A DNA stretch of 64,000 nucleotides, from contig NZ_SJEY01000001.1 in the NCBI RefSeq assembly GCF_004761875.1, forward strand, positions 558,001 to 622,000, given 5' to 3'. This stretch comes from Roseovarius aestuariivivens. Its GTDB lineage: Bacteria > Pseudomonadota > Alphaproteobacteria > Rhodobacterales > Rhodobacteraceae. Each line of letters starts with the position of its first letter. Position 1 is the first letter of the stretch. The translations under genes were made by a program, and so were the position numbers. A model generated the notes under the pieces. It did no database searches, had not been told where the DNA came from, and saw only the letters and a list, made by a program, of their open reading frames with translations. This document shows positions 1 to 9,422 of the stretch, in pieces.

Positions 1-1452
1 ATCGAAAAGTTCGTCACGCAGCCGCGCCATATCGAAATCCAGGTTCTGTGCGATGCGCACGGAAATGGAATTTACCTTGGTGAGCGGGAATGTTCGATCC
101 AGCGCCGGAACCAGAAGGTGATCGAGGAGGCGCCGAGCCCGTTTCTGGACGAGGAAACGCGTAAGGCGATGGGCGAGCAATCCGTCGCCTTGGCCAAGGC
201 TGTAGGATACACAAGCGCCGGCACCGTAGAATTCATCGTCGACGGTGAGAGGAACTTCTACTTCCTGGAAATGAACACCCGGCTCCAGGTGGAGCATCCC
301 GTGACGGAATTGATCACCGGCGTCGACCTCGTCGAGCAGATGATCCGTGTTGCGGCAGGCGAAAAGCTGTCGATCAGCCAAGATGACGTAACACTTGGCG
401 GATGGGCGATGGAAAGCAGGCTTTACGCCGAAGATCCCTATCGCAATTTTCTGCCCTCAATCGGTCGTTTGACGCGCTATCGCCCGCCTGAGGAAGTGGC
501 CGCCGGGCCTCTTGCGGAGAGCGGCAAGTGGCAGGGTGACGCGCCGCGCGGGGAAACCGCGGTACGCAACGACACTGGCGTCTTCGAAGGTGGCGAGATC
601 TCGATGTACTACGACCCGATGATCGCCAAGCTGTGCAGCTGGGGCCGGACGCGAACCGAGGCTATCGAAGGCATGCGCATTGCGCTCGACTCGTTTGAGC
701 TCGAAGGGATCGGGCATAACCTACCGTTTCTGAGCGCGGTCATGGATCATCCGAAATTCGTGTCCGGCGACATCACCACGGCCTTCATAGCCGAGGAATA
801 CCCCGATGGCTTCGGGGGTGTGACCCTGAGCGAGGATGCTTTGCGACAGATCGCGGCAAGTTGCGCTGCGATGCACCGTGTTGCCGAAATTCGGCGCACG
901 CGCGTGTCTGGCCGGATGGACAACCATGAACGACATGTCGGCGAAGATTGGGTCGTAAGCTTGCAAGGCCAAAGCTTTGCCGTCCGCATCGCCGCCGACA
1001 AGGGCGGCTCTACCGTGACGTTCGACGACGGTGTCAGCCACCGCGTGGCCAGCGACTGGACGCCGGGTGACCAATTGGCCCTTATCGATCTTGATGGCCA
1101 ATCGCTTGTGCTCAAGGTTGGCAAGATCTCTGGCGGCTTCCGTATCCGCAATCGTGGCGCCGAACTCAAGGTTCACGTTCGCACGCCGCGCCAGGCTGAA
1201 CTGGCGCTCTTAATGCCCGAGAAACTCCCGCCTGATACGTCAAGGATGTTGCTGTGCCCAATGCCCGGTCTCGTCGTCAAGATGAACGTGGAAGAGGGCG
1301 ACGAGGTGCAGGAAGGGCAAGCGCTATGCACGATCGAAGCCATGAAGATGGAAAACATACTCCGGGCGGAGCGCAAGTCGGTGGTCGCGAAGATCAACGC
1401 TGGGCCAGGCGACAGCCTGTCGGTGGACGACGTGATCATGGAATTCGAGTAG
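1..1452 (+). CDS. pccA: Propionyl-CoA carboxylase alpha subunit, 3' part (gene starts before the window)
   Basis: The frame is open from base 1, so only the C-terminal ~483 residues are visible. PccA carboxylates biotin with ATP and bicarbonate; the beta subunit then converts propionyl-CoA to methylmalonyl-CoA. Seen directly: the biotin-carboxylase signature MNTRLQVEHPVTE, the segment ESRLYAEDPYRNFLPS that separates acyl-CoA carboxylases from pyruvate carboxylase, and a C-terminal biotinyl domain with AMKMEN (biotin-accepting Lys codon at 1345-1347). A single chain carrying both BC and BCCP domains fits PCC or MCC. The methylmalonyl-CoA mutase gene 2 kb downstream on the same strand favours PCC. 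Confidence 0.93.
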   Translation: MEKFVTQPRHIEIQVLCDAHGNGIYLGERECSIQRRNQKVIEEAPSPFLDEETRKAMGEQSVALAKAVGYTSAGTVEFIVDGERNFYFLEMNTRLQVEHPVTELITGVDLVEQMIRVAAGEKLSISQDDVTLGGWAMESRLYAEDPYRNFLPSIGRLTRYRPPEEVAAGPLAESGKWQGDAPRGETAVRNDTGVFEGGEISMYYDPMIAKLCSWGRTRTEAIEGMRIALDSFELEGIGHNLPFLSAVMDHPKFVSGDITTAFIAEEYPDGFGGVTLSEDALRQIAASCAAMHRVAEIRRTRVSGRMDNHERHVGEDWVVSLQGQSFAVRIAADKGGSTVTFDDGVSHRVASDWTPGDQLALIDLDGQSLVLKVGKISGGFRIRNRGAELKVHVRTPRQAELALLMPEKLPPDTSRMLLCPMPGLVVKMNVEEGDEVQEGQALCTIEAMKMENILRAERKSVVAKINAGPGDSLSVDDVIMEFE

Positions 1453-1457
1453 GGCGC

Positions 1458-1970
1458 ATGCTGGCCGCGTGCCATCTTCCCACGGTCACCTGTGCCGCGT
1501 TATTCGCCGTGGCGGGGTGCAGCCGTGACAGCGAGGCGGAGATGCGCGCCCGCTTGGCACCGTGGTTCGCCTTGGGTGAAACGCTTGCGTTTCAGGCCAA
1601 CGGCGGCTGCGCGGCCGAGGCTTTCCGGTTGATTCATGATGGTATCGGATCGGGGCTTTCGGTTCAAAGCAGCGTCTCGGCTTGGATGCGCGACGTGGCG
1701 CGTCGTGGCGTTGGGGCGCTCGATGTGCCCAAAATGACGCCGGACGCCGCGATGGTCGCCTCTGCGAATGCGGCGCGTGCGACCGGCACGGCGATGCGTC
1801 GCACCTCTTTGGAGGCGCGGGATTGCATGCATGACCGGATCGGAACGGAGTTTCTGCGTTTGCTCACGGCAGAAGGGATCGTCATAGGGTTCGACGCGAA
1901 CGAAGCTGCGGTGATGCTGATGGATCGTCGAAATGCCGTTTTGGTGGTTGCGATGGGGGCCAGACCGTGA
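1458..1970 (+). CDS. Putative lipoprotein of unknown function
   Basis: A 170-residue protein whose ATG lies 5 bases after the pccA stop, so it is probably co-transcribed. The N-terminus is hydrophobic and ends in AVAGC, an acceptable lipobox with Cys about residue 21. The mature part is Ala- and Arg-rich with two further Cys residues (NGGCAAEA and ARDCMHD) that could form a disulfide in the periplasm. The frame is open further upstream inside pccA, but the signal-like N-terminus and gene spacing favour the ATG at 1458. I do not recognise a functional family. Confidence 0.7.
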   Translation: MLAACHLPTVTCAALFAVAGCSRDSEAEMRARLAPWFALGETLAFQANGGCAAEAFRLIHDGIGSGLSVQSSVSAWMRDVARRGVGALDVPKMTPDAAMVASANAARATGTAMRRTSLEARDCMHDRIGTEFLRLLTAEGIVIGFDANEAAVMLMDRRNAVLVVAMGARP

Positions 1971-1980
1971 GCCGGCGCAA

Positions 1981-2436
1981 TCAGCTTGGGCCGCGCCGGT
2001 CGCGGATCTCTTGCTGGCGCATCGGCAGCTTGTCGATGGCGCGGGTGATCTCGCGCACAGACCATGGCAAAGGCTTGCGCAGGTATATCTGGCCATCCTT
2101 GCCGATAAGAGCGATCATGAATCCGCGAGGGCGCAATTTCTTGCGTAACGGGCCTGCCTTGTCTGGCGATGTGTCTGTCAGAACGACGACATCACGCTCG
2201 GCCAGGTCGTCCAGACGTTCTGCCAGGAAATCGATTTGTTGGACATATCGCGGATCTGCAGGGCTTTCAGCGAAGACGACAAGCGGTCTTTTTATCCACA
2301 AAAATTCACTCAAATCCGTTGCTTCACCAGGAATGATGATCTGCGGTTCGGAAAATCCGTCTTGCTCCGTACCGCTCTGCGCGCTGGCTGTGACTCCGGC
2401 AAGCATCAGAAAACAAATGAAAAACGCTCGTGTCAT
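1981..2436 (-). CDS. DUF4174 family exported protein
   Basis: A 151-residue protein beginning MTRAFFICFLMLAGVTASAQ, a clear Sec signal peptide. The start is fixed by AGGAGG just upstream on the minus strand; the frame stays open further upstream without support. The mature part contains RPLVVFAESPADPRYVQQ and ends GKDGQIYLRKPLPWSVREI, the thioredoxin-fold-like layout of DUF4174, but no CxxC is present. The family has no established function. It is convergent with the lipoprotein gene, with 10 bases between the stops. Confidence 0.8.
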   Translation of the reverse strand: MTRAFFICFLMLAGVTASAQSGTEQDGFSEPQIIIPGEATDLSEFLWIKRPLVVFAESPADPRYVQQIDFLAERLDDLAERDVVVLTDTSPDKAGPLRKKLRPRGFMIALIGKDGQIYLRKPLPWSVREITRAIDKLPMRQQEIRDRRGPS

Positions 2437-2613
2437 ACGACCTCCTGTCGGGGCATATATAGGGCTGGTTTCGAGGATTTCGAAGCGTGTTCCGCCTTCG
2501 GGACACAAAATTTTTAACGTTAATGGCTCGGTGAGACACCGGCTGCCAAATTGGGACAAAGCAAAAGAGATATTCCGTCTGCACGGGCGGCTCGAGGAAA
2601 GGCAGCAGTTCCC

Positions 2614-3549
2614 ATGGAAGTGATCTTGCACATCGGTGCGCATCGGATGGCCAGTACGACTTTCCAGCACTACATGAGCGAAAACCGCGCCGCGTTGCGC
2701 GCAGCCGGTATCGGCGTTCTGGGCCCGAAAGAGACGCGCGGGGGCCTCTTGACCGGGGTTCTTCCCGTGGACAGCCCGCGATCGCCCGAGGCGCAGTTAC
2801 GTCGAGCGCGGGCGCGTGTCGCGATAAACCTGTCAAAGCTCGAGGGCAGCGGTGTGCGCCATCTCGTTATCAGCGATGAAAACGTGATCGGCGCGGCGCG
2901 CCGAAACCTGCGCCAAGGGTCGATCTACCCCGATATCGGTCAGCGGATGGCGCGCTTTGCCACTGTGTTTGAGGGCCGCGTAAGCCGGATTAGCCTATCG
3001 GTGCGAAGCCAGGACGCGTATCTTTCTTCCTGCTTTGCCTTCGCGGTGGCGCGGGGTCACCGTCTGCCCAAAACGTCAACGCTTGATAATCTGGTTGCCA
3101 ATCCTCGCGGTTGGCGGGACGTAATCACCGACCTCGCTTGCGCCTTTCCAGACGTGGAGATCCAGGTGATGCCGCACGAGATTTTCGCGGGTCTGCCTGA
3201 GTGCCGCCTTCAGGCAATGACCGGCCAGACCTGCCTGCCAAAACGCTATGCAAGAGAATGGATGAACCGCGGTCCCAGCCTTGCACAGCTTCGCCACATC
3301 CTTCGAAATCGCGGAGGCGATCCGGACCGTCTGCCCGCCGGTGAAGGCCGCTGGCAGCCCTTTAGTCAAGCTCAGATGATGGTTCTGCGCGAGGCCTATG
3401 CCGACGATCTGTTCTGGCTTCGTGCAGGCGCGGACGGGCTTGCGACACTGATCGAGGAAACCGGGATGGCGCAGACGGGGAAAAACCCCGCGGCCCTCCA
3501 AACGCAAAGAGGACAAGACCATGGGATCGAAGACCGACGAATGGCGTAA
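2614..3549 (+). CDS. Sulfotransferase-like protein
   Basis: A 311-residue protein whose N-terminus, [16 protein letters not shown], resembles the 5'-phosphosulfate-binding loop of the sulfotransferase fold (usually G-x-H-K-T-G-T-T). Further along are [16 protein letters not shown], where an Arg-Ser would contact the 3'-phosphate, and [15 protein letters not shown]. The ATG at 2614 is chosen because homology-like sequence begins there; the upstream frame is open but unsupported. The 3' end overlaps the methylmalonyl-CoA mutase start by 29 bases, implying a shared transcript. The substrate is unknown. A divergent paralogue lies at 53494-54369. Confidence 0.7.
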   Translation: MEVILHIGAHRMASTTFQHYMSENRAALRAAGIGVLGPKETRGGLLTGVLPVDSPRSPEAQLRRARARVAINLSKLEGSGVRHLVISDENVIGAARRNLRQGSIYPDIGQRMARFATVFEGRVSRISLSVRSQDAYLSSCFAFAVARGHRLPKTSTLDNLVANPRGWRDVITDLACAFPDVEIQVMPHEIFAGLPECRLQAMTGQTCLPKRYAREWMNRGPSLAQLRHILRNRGGDPDRLPAGEGRWQPFSQAQMMVLREAYADDLFWLRAGADGLATLIEETGMAQTGKNPAALQTQRGQDHGIEDRRMA

Positions 3550-5650
3550 GATCGCCGAAAGCGAATTGCGGGGGCGCCCGCTCGACGATCTTACCTGGAA
3601 CACGCTGGAAGGCATTCCGGTCAAACCGCTTTACACCGATGAGGATCTCGAAGAGGTCAATCATCTCGGCTCCATCCCAGGGCAAGCACCGTTCACGCGT
3701 GGCGTTAAGGCGACCATGTATGCCGGCCGTCCCTGGACGATCCGGCAATATGCAGGCTTTTCGACTGCCGAAGAGTCCAACGCCTTCTACCGCCGCAACC
3801 TGGCCGCCGGACAGCAGGGGGTTTCCGTGGCCTTCGATCTGGCGACCCACCGGGGATACGACAGCGATCACCCGCGCGTCGTAGGCGATGTCGGCAAGGC
3901 GGGTGTGGCTATCGACAGTGTCGAGGACATGAAGATCCTCTTCGACGGTATCCCGCTTGATCAGGTCAGCGTCAGCATGACGATGAACGGTGCGGTAATC
4001 CCCGTGCTGGCGAGCTTCATCGTCGCGGGAGAAGAGCAGGGTGTCGACCGTGCGCAGCTGTCGGGCACGATCCAGAACGACATCCTCAAGGAATTCATGG
4101 TGCGCAACACATATATCTATCCGCCGCAGCCCTCGATGCGGATTGTGAGCGATATCATCGAATACACCGCCAACGAGATGCCGCGCTTCAACTCGATTTC
4201 GATTTCGGGCTACCACATGCAGGAGGCCGGCGCGAACCTTGTGCAGGAGTTGGCATATACGCTGGCGGACGGACGCGAATATGTGAAGGCCGCGATCGAG
4301 GCAGGCATGGACGTGGACCGCTTTGCCGGGCGGCTGTCTTTCTTCTTCGCAATCGGCATGAATTTCTTCATGGAGGCCGCCAAGTTGCGCGCGGCGCGTC
4401 TTCTGTGGCACCGCATCATGACGGAATTCGGTGCAAAGAACGATCGTTCAAAAATGCTGCGTACTCACTGTCAGACCAGCGGAGTCAGCTTGCAGGAACA
4501 AGACCCCTACAACAACGTCATCCGCACCGCCTACGAGGCAATGAGCGCGGTTCTGGGCGGCACGCAGTCCCTGCATACCAACGCACTGGACGAGGCGATG
4601 GCACTGCCCACCGATTTCAGCGCGCGCATCGCGCGCAACACGCAACTCATCCTGCAAGAGGAGACCGGTGTGACCAACGTGGTCGACCCGCTTGCGGGCT
4701 CCTATTACGTCGAGAAGCTGACTCACAACCTGGCCGAGAAGGCTTGGGAGCTTATGGAAGAGGTCGAGGAGATGGGCGGCATGACCAAGGCCGTGGCGAG
4801 CGGCATGCCCAAGCTTCGGATCGAGGAAAGCGCGGCCACACGGCAGGCGATGATCGATCGGGGCGACGAGGTGATCGTCGGCGTCAACAAGTACCGCCGC
4901 GACAAGGAAGACCCGATCGACCTTCTGGATATCGATAATTCCGCCGTAAGGGAAAGCCAGGTCGCGCGGCTGGAGAGGATCCGCGCCAGCCGCGACGAGA
5001 CCGCCTGCCAGGCGACCTTGGACGAGCTTACCCGGCGCGCAAAAGAAGGAGGAAACCTGCTCGAAGCCGCGGTCGAAGCTGCACGCGCTCGGGCTTCTGT
5101 GGGAGAAATCAGCATGGCACTTGAAAAGGAATTTGGCCGCCACCGCGCCGAAGTGAAGACGCTGGCGGGGGTCTATGGCGCCGCCTACGAGGGCGACGAA
5201 GGTTTTGCCGCAATCCAAAAATCGGTCGAAGCTTTCGCCGAGGATGAGGGCCGCCGACCGCGGATGCTTGTCGTCAAGATGGGCCAGGATGGCCACGATC
5301 GTGGCGCCAAGGTGATCGCCACCGCTTTTGCCGATATAGGCTTTGACGTGGATGTGGGACCGCTTTTTCAAACACCGGACGAGGCCGCGCAGGACGCCAT
5401 CGACAATGATGTTCATGTGGTGGGAATTTCCAGCCAGGCGGCGGGTCACAAGACGCTTGCACCACAGTTGATCGAAGCACTGAAGGCGAAGGATGCGGGC
5501 GATATCATTGTCATCTGCGGCGGTGTCATTCCGCAGCAGGACTACGACTTCCTCAAGAAGGCGGGGGTAAAGGCAATCTTCGGGCCGGGCACGAATATCC
5601 CTGAAGCTGCCCAGGATATTCTCCGCCTGATCCGTGAGGCGCGGGCGTAA
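3521..5650 (+). CDS. scpA: Methylmalonyl-CoA mutase (single-chain)
   Basis: Adenosylcobalamin-dependent isomerisation of (R)-methylmalonyl-CoA to succinyl-CoA, the last step of propionyl-CoA assimilation. The 709-residue length matches the single-polypeptide enzyme. The N-terminal two-thirds form the TIM-barrel substrate domain ([54 protein letters not shown]). The C-terminal cobalamin domain carries DGHDRG (about residues 590-595, His being the lower-axial Co ligand) and ends with [16 protein letters not shown] precedes the ATG. It lies with pccA, so the window encodes most of the propionyl-CoA route apart from the beta subunit and epimerase. Confidence 0.97.
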   Translation: MGSKTDEWRKIAESELRGRPLDDLTWNTLEGIPVKPLYTDEDLEEVNHLGSIPGQAPFTRGVKATMYAGRPWTIRQYAGFSTAEESNAFYRRNLAAGQQGVSVAFDLATHRGYDSDHPRVVGDVGKAGVAIDSVEDMKILFDGIPLDQVSVSMTMNGAVIPVLASFIVAGEEQGVDRAQLSGTIQNDILKEFMVRNTYIYPPQPSMRIVSDIIEYTANEMPRFNSISISGYHMQEAGANLVQELAYTLADGREYVKAAIEAGMDVDRFAGRLSFFFAIGMNFFMEAAKLRAARLLWHRIMTEFGAKNDRSKMLRTHCQTSGVSLQEQDPYNNVIRTAYEAMSAVLGGTQSLHTNALDEAMALPTDFSARIARNTQLILQEETGVTNVVDPLAGSYYVEKLTHNLAEKAWELMEEVEEMGGMTKAVASGMPKLRIEESAATRQAMIDRGDEVIVGVNKYRRDKEDPIDLLDIDNSAVRESQVARLERIRASRDETACQATLDELTRRAKEGGNLLEAAVEAARARASVGEISMALEKEFGRHRAEVKTLAGVYGAAYEGDEGFAAIQKSVEAFAEDEGRRPRMLVVKMGQDGHDRGAKVIATAFADIGFDVDVGPLFQTPDEAAQDAIDNDVHVVGISSQAAGHKTLAPQLIEALKAKDAGDIIVICGGVIPQQDYDFLKKAGVKAIFGPGTNIPEAAQDILRLIREARA

Positions 5651-5664
5651 CGGAAGTGCGGGGC

Positions 5665-6165
5665 ATGAGCACGCGCGGAAAGATCGGGATTGGCACAGCG
5701 CTGGGGCTAGTCTGGGCTATGGGCGTCTTGTCGGTCGGAGGTGCAGTCGTAACACTGCCGGTTTTTACCCTGATGCCCACGATAATGACTGCGTTCCTGG
5801 CGCCCGGATTGGTGATGCTGGCGATGGTGGGGCGGATTGCACAGCGGCGGTTCTTTGACGAGACGCTGATTGACGGTGGACCTGCCACCGGTGCTGCCGA
5901 AACTGACGGCAGAGTGCTGCAGAACACCGTCGAGCAACTTGTTCTGGCGCTCGCAATCTGGCCCGCAGCAGCGGTGCTCCTGGCCGGCAAAGGCCCGGGG
6001 CTCATTATGACGCTCGGGGTGGCCTTCGTGATCGCGCGCCTTGTTTTCTGGATCGGCTATCATCGGTCGCCACTGCTGCGTGCCTTTGGTTTTGCCGCAA
6101 CGTTCTGCCCGACCGCACTTGTGGCGATCTGGGCGATCTGGAATGCAGCAACCGGATTTCAATAA
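5665..6165 (+). CDS. MAPEG family membrane protein
   Basis: A 166-residue protein with about four hydrophobic segments. The sequence RVLQNTVEQLVLALAIWP followed by ARLVFWIGYHRSP matches the conserved parts of the MAPEG (membrane-associated eicosanoid/glutathione) family. Bacterial members are mostly uncharacterised. GGAAG lies 8 bases before the ATG at 5665, which I prefer to an in-frame GTG at 5656. It begins 14 bases after the mutase stop, and its stop overlaps the next start by one base. Confidence 0.75.
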   Translation: MSTRGKIGIGTALGLVWAMGVLSVGGAVVTLPVFTLMPTIMTAFLAPGLVMLAMVGRIAQRRFFDETLIDGGPATGAAETDGRVLQNTVEQLVLALAIWPAAAVLLAGKGPGLIMTLGVAFVIARLVFWIGYHRSPLLRAFGFAATFCPTALVAIWAIWNAATGFQ

Positions 6166-6785
6166 TGGCACTGCTCTTGCTCGATCATATCGCCGTAGCC
6201 GCCGATACTCTCGAAGAGGGACGCGCCCATGTCGAAGACGCGCTTGGCGTTACCTTGCAGGACGGTGGGCAGCATCCGCGCTTCGGCACGCATAATCTAC
6301 TTCTGGGGTTGGACGATGGGATTTACCTTGAAGTGATCGCCAAGGACCCCTCCGGCCCTCCGCCTTCCGGCCCTCGCTGGTTCGATCTCGACCGGTTTTC
6401 CGGCGAGCCGCGACTGACCAATTGGATCTGTCGCGTCTCGGATCTCGACGCGGCGCTTGCACAGCTGCCCGAGGCCGGCCGGCCAGTGGACTTACAGCGG
6501 GGTGACCTTCGCTGGCGCATGGCGGTGCCAGAAGACGGAATCCTGCCTTTCGATAATCGCTTCCCGGCATTGATCTCTTGGACCGGCCCGGATCATCCGG
6601 CCAATCGCTTGAAGGCTTCCGGCTGCCGGTTACGCCGTCTTGTCGTCAGCCACCCCGACGCAGAGGTTCTTTCTGACCGGCTTCTACCGGCGATGGACGC
6701 ACCGACCGTTGCCTTCGAGCCAGGCGAAACAGCCGGCCTGCGCGCGGAAATCGAAACGCCCGCTGGTCTGCGCGAGCTGAGATGA
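6165..6785 (+). CDS. VOC/glyoxalase-like domain protein
   Basis: A 206-residue protein starting LLLDHIAVAADTLEEGRAHVEDALGV, the betaalphabeta-beta-beta module of vicinal-oxygen-chelate proteins. It continues with HPRFGTHNLLLGL and IYLEVIAKDP, as in the Glyoxalase_3 subgroup. His8, His41 and Glu56 are at positions that could bind metal. Function in this subgroup is not known. Starts and stops overlap both neighbours (one base upstream, ATGA downstream), so it belongs to a translationally coupled string. Confidence 0.75.
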   Translation: MALLLLDHIAVAADTLEEGRAHVEDALGVTLQDGGQHPRFGTHNLLLGLDDGIYLEVIAKDPSGPPPSGPRWFDLDRFSGEPRLTNWICRVSDLDAALAQLPEAGRPVDLQRGDLRWRMAVPEDGILPFDNRFPALISWTGPDHPANRLKASGCRLRRLVVSHPDAEVLSDRLLPAMDAPTVAFEPGETAGLRAEIETPAGLRELR

Positions 6786-7291
6786 CGGTCCGCGACGCGC
6801 GCCCTGCGGACGCCACCGACGTTGCCCGCATCGCAAACCACTACATCCGCAACACCTCCGTCACCTTCACCACATGTGAGAAAAGCAGGGACATCGCCCG
6901 GGACGAAATCGTGACCCGCCGGACCGAGGGAGGGGCTTTTCTGGTTGCAGAAACCGGCGGCCGGGTCACGGGCTTCGCGACCTATTTTCCGTTTCGCGCC
7001 GGCCCCGGCTACTCGTGGACGCGGGAGTTGACCATCCTGCTTGAACCTGGGGCAGAGGGTCGTGGCCTTGGCCGCGACCTGATCACGGCGCTTGCGGCGA
7101 AGGCCACTGCGGTAGGGGTTCATTCGCTGATTGCCGGGATCAGCGCCGAAAATCCCAGAGCCATCGATTTTCATGCCGCGATGGGTTTTTCCGAGGTTGG
7201 ACGCATCCCAGAGGCAGGGCGCAAGTTCAATCGCTGGATCGACCTTGTGCTGATGCAGAAATTTCTGTCAGAGGTCTCGCCCACCAGTTAG
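6782..7291 (+). CDS. GNAT N-acetyltransferase, phosphinothricin-acetyltransferase-like
   Basis: A 169-residue acetyltransferase. MTVRDARPADATDVARIANHYI and TSVTFTT are typical of the Pat/MddA subgroup that acetylates phosphinothricin, methionine sulfoximine or methionine sulfone. The acetyl-CoA-binding motif A is seen as EGRGLGRDLITAL, followed by GVHSLIAGISAENPRAIDFHAAMGF and a C-terminal GRKFNRWIDLVLMQK. The true substrate cannot be told from sequence. The start overlaps the VOC gene stop as ATGA. Confidence 0.85.
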   Translation: MTVRDARPADATDVARIANHYIRNTSVTFTTCEKSRDIARDEIVTRRTEGGAFLVAETGGRVTGFATYFPFRAGPGYSWTRELTILLEPGAEGRGLGRDLITALAAKATAVGVHSLIAGISAENPRAIDFHAAMGFSEVGRIPEAGRKFNRWIDLVLMQKFLSEVSPTS

Positions 7292-7300
7292 GTTGACGCC

Positions 7301-7978
7301 ATGTCGATCTGGACCCGCATTTCCGACGCGCTTTCGGCGCTCTCCAAGGGAGAGCCTCTGACCCGTGTTTTTGACGCATTGCGCACTCCGCCCGAGCGCA
7401 GCGTCGCGTTCACAATCGCCGTGATCGCGCTTGGCGCCAAGATGGCCAAGGCCGATGGGCTGGTCACGCGTGACGAGGTCACGGCCTTTCGCGAGGTCTT
7501 CCAGATCGCTCAGGGAGACGAGGCCGGAGCTGCACGCGTCTTCAACCTTGCGCGACAGGATGTGGCCGGCTTCGACGATTATGCGCGACGCATCAAAACG
7601 ATGTTTCGAGGAGAACGCGGCACGCTTACCGACCTGATGGAGGGGCTCTTTCATATCGCGGTTGCGGATGGCGTCTATCATCCGAACGAGGACCAGTTTC
7701 TTTGGGAGGTGGCCGAGATCTTCGACATGCCCGAGCGTGAATTCCTGACGCTGCGCAGCCGGTTTGTGCCAGACGCGGATCCCGATCCCTATGCCGTGCT
7801 TGGTGTGTCACCGGAAATGAGTCTCGAGGAGATCCGCAAGGTCTGGAGGTCTCGTGTGCGCGAGATGCATCCCGACAAGATGATTGCCCGTGGCGTGCCG
7901 GCAGAAGCGATCAAACTTGCGGAAAAAAGGCTGACCGACATCAACGACGCGTGGGAGAAGATCAGCAAGAAAGGCTGA
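7301..7978 (+). CDS. TerB-like/J-domain (DjlA-type) co-chaperone
   Basis: A 225-residue cytoplasmic protein. Residues ~30-140 form an all-helical TerB/DjlA-like domain (IAVIALGAKMAKADGLVTRDE; a second acidic helix pair ends with VADGVYHPNEDQFL). Residues ~165-222 form a J domain with DPYAVLGVSPEMSLEEIRKVW and the essential HPD tripeptide in REMHPDKMIARG. J domains stimulate DnaK ATPase; the TerB part is of uncertain role. Unlike enterobacterial DjlA there is no N-terminal membrane segment. Confidence 0.88.
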   Translation: MSIWTRISDALSALSKGEPLTRVFDALRTPPERSVAFTIAVIALGAKMAKADGLVTRDEVTAFREVFQIAQGDEAGAARVFNLARQDVAGFDDYARRIKTMFRGERGTLTDLMEGLFHIAVADGVYHPNEDQFLWEVAEIFDMPEREFLTLRSRFVPDADPDPYAVLGVSPEMSLEEIRKVWRSRVREMHPDKMIARGVPAEAIKLAEKRLTDINDAWEKISKKG

Positions 7979-7981
7979 GAG

Positions 7982-9013
7982 ATGCGTTTTGCGACCTATA
8001 ATGTGGAATGGTTCAACGCGCTGTTCAACGACGCGGGCGCGGTACTTGATGATACCGAATTGTCCGGTCGGCACGGGATAACACGGACCGATCAGCTGGC
8101 GGCCCTCGGCATCGTTTTCACGGCGATGAATGCGGATTTGGTTCTCGTGGTTGAGGCTCCGGACACCAATCGCCGCCGTTCGACCGAAACTGCCCTAGAA
8201 GCGTTTGCGCGGCTGATGGGATTGCGCGCGCGAAAGGCGCTTTTGGGCTTTGCCAACGAGACGCAGCAGGAACTCGCGATCCTTTACGATCCCGATGTGC
8301 TGAGCTGCAAGCACGACCCGCAAGGCGAAGAGTCCGGGCGCAGGGGTGCGTCAGGCGCGCCGCGCTTCGACAGCGTATTCCGAATAGATCTGGATATCGA
8401 TGCAACTGAAGACCTTGTCGAGTTTTCCAAGCCACCGCTGGAGGTGGCACTTGAAACGCGAGGAGGTACCGCGGTGCGACTGATCGGTGCACATCTTAAG
8501 TCGAAGGCGCCGCACGGTGCGCGCAATCGCGATCAGATGATGCGCATGGCCATCGCGAACCGACGCAAGCAACAGGCGCAGGCCGTATGGCTGCGTCGAA
8601 GGATCGAACAGCATCTCGACCGCGCCGAGCCTTTGATCCTGATGGGCGATCTGAATGATGGTCCGGGTCTGGACGAGTACGAAGACCTTTTCGGCCGTTC
8701 CTCGGTCGAGATCATCATGGGGACGGGACAGGGGGCGGAACGCGAACTTTATGATCCGCACGCGCGCCGTGCCCTGACCCGCCGCATCGGTGCGATGAAC
8801 ACCACCGCGCGGTTTTACATCAGTCAGGAGAAACGGTTTTTGCAGGCCTTGCTGGATTACGTGATGGTCTCGCCGGATTTGCGGGCAAAACAGCCGTCGT
8901 GGCGCATTTGGCATCCTTTCGATGATCCCGACTGCTGGCGGCACCCCGAACTGCGTGACGCGCTTGTCACCGCCTCTGATCATTTTCCGGTCACGATGGA
9001 TATCGCCCTTTGA
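7982..9013 (+). CDS. Endonuclease/exonuclease/phosphatase family protein
   Basis: A 343-residue protein of the EEP (DNase I-like) fold. The catalytic motifs are visible: MRFATYNVEWFNALF at the N-terminus (metal-binding Asn), LILMGDLNDGP in the middle (Asp and Asn), DYVMVSPDL, and the C-terminal TASDHFPVTMDI with the catalytic Asp-His pair. Members cleave phosphodiesters in DNA, lipids or inositol phosphates, so the substrate is open. There is no signal peptide, suggesting a cytoplasmic enzyme. It starts 3 bases after the J-domain gene. Confidence 0.85.
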   Translation: MRFATYNVEWFNALFNDAGAVLDDTELSGRHGITRTDQLAALGIVFTAMNADLVLVVEAPDTNRRRSTETALEAFARLMGLRARKALLGFANETQQELAILYDPDVLSCKHDPQGEESGRRGASGAPRFDSVFRIDLDIDATEDLVEFSKPPLEVALETRGGTAVRLIGAHLKSKAPHGARNRDQMMRMAIANRRKQQAQAVWLRRRIEQHLDRAEPLILMGDLNDGPGLDEYEDLFGRSSVEIIMGTGQGAERELYDPHARRALTRRIGAMNTTARFYISQEKRFLQALLDYVMVSPDLRAKQPSWRIWHPFDDPDCWRHPELRDALVTASDHFPVTMDIAL

Positions 9014-9050
9014 CCTTATAAATTCGGGTGGCTTTGCCTATATTGAGATC

Positions 9051-9416
9051 ATGAAACAATGCGTTTTGACCCTGGCCACATCGCTGTTATTGGCGGTTCC
9101 CGTTTCGGCGCAAGACACTGAAACGGAACCGGGCACGTCGCTGATGGAGCGTGGGGCGGAGCTTTTCTTCGAAGGGTTTCGACGGGAAATGGAACCGGCG
9201 CTTGACGACTTGCGGGCGCTTGCCGAAAACATGCAGCCTGCCCTGCGGCAATTCATTGATGAAATGGGACCGGCATTTGCCGATCTCCTGCAGAAAATCG
9301 ACGACTTCAGCGCCTATCATCCTCCCGAGATGTTGCCAAACGGCGATATCATTATTCGCCGCAAGACACCCGAAGAGATGGACGTTGTGCCACCGGGCGA
9401 AGATATCGAAATCTGA
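9051..9416 (+). CDS. Small exported protein of unknown function
   Basis: A 121-residue protein with the signal peptide MKQCVLTLATSLLLAVPVSA. The mature part is acidic and helical (GFRREMEPALDDLRALAENMQ) and ends in a Pro- and acid-rich tail (MDVVPPGEDIEI). It is convergent with the exopolyphosphatase gene, with only 6 bases between the stops. I do not recognise a functional domain. Confidence 0.75.
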   Translation: MKQCVLTLATSLLLAVPVSAQDTETEPGTSLMERGAELFFEGFRREMEPALDDLRALAENMQPALRQFIDEMGPAFADLLQKIDDFSAYHPPEMLPNGDIIIRRKTPEEMDVVPPGEDIEI

Positions 9417-9422
9417 GGTGGC

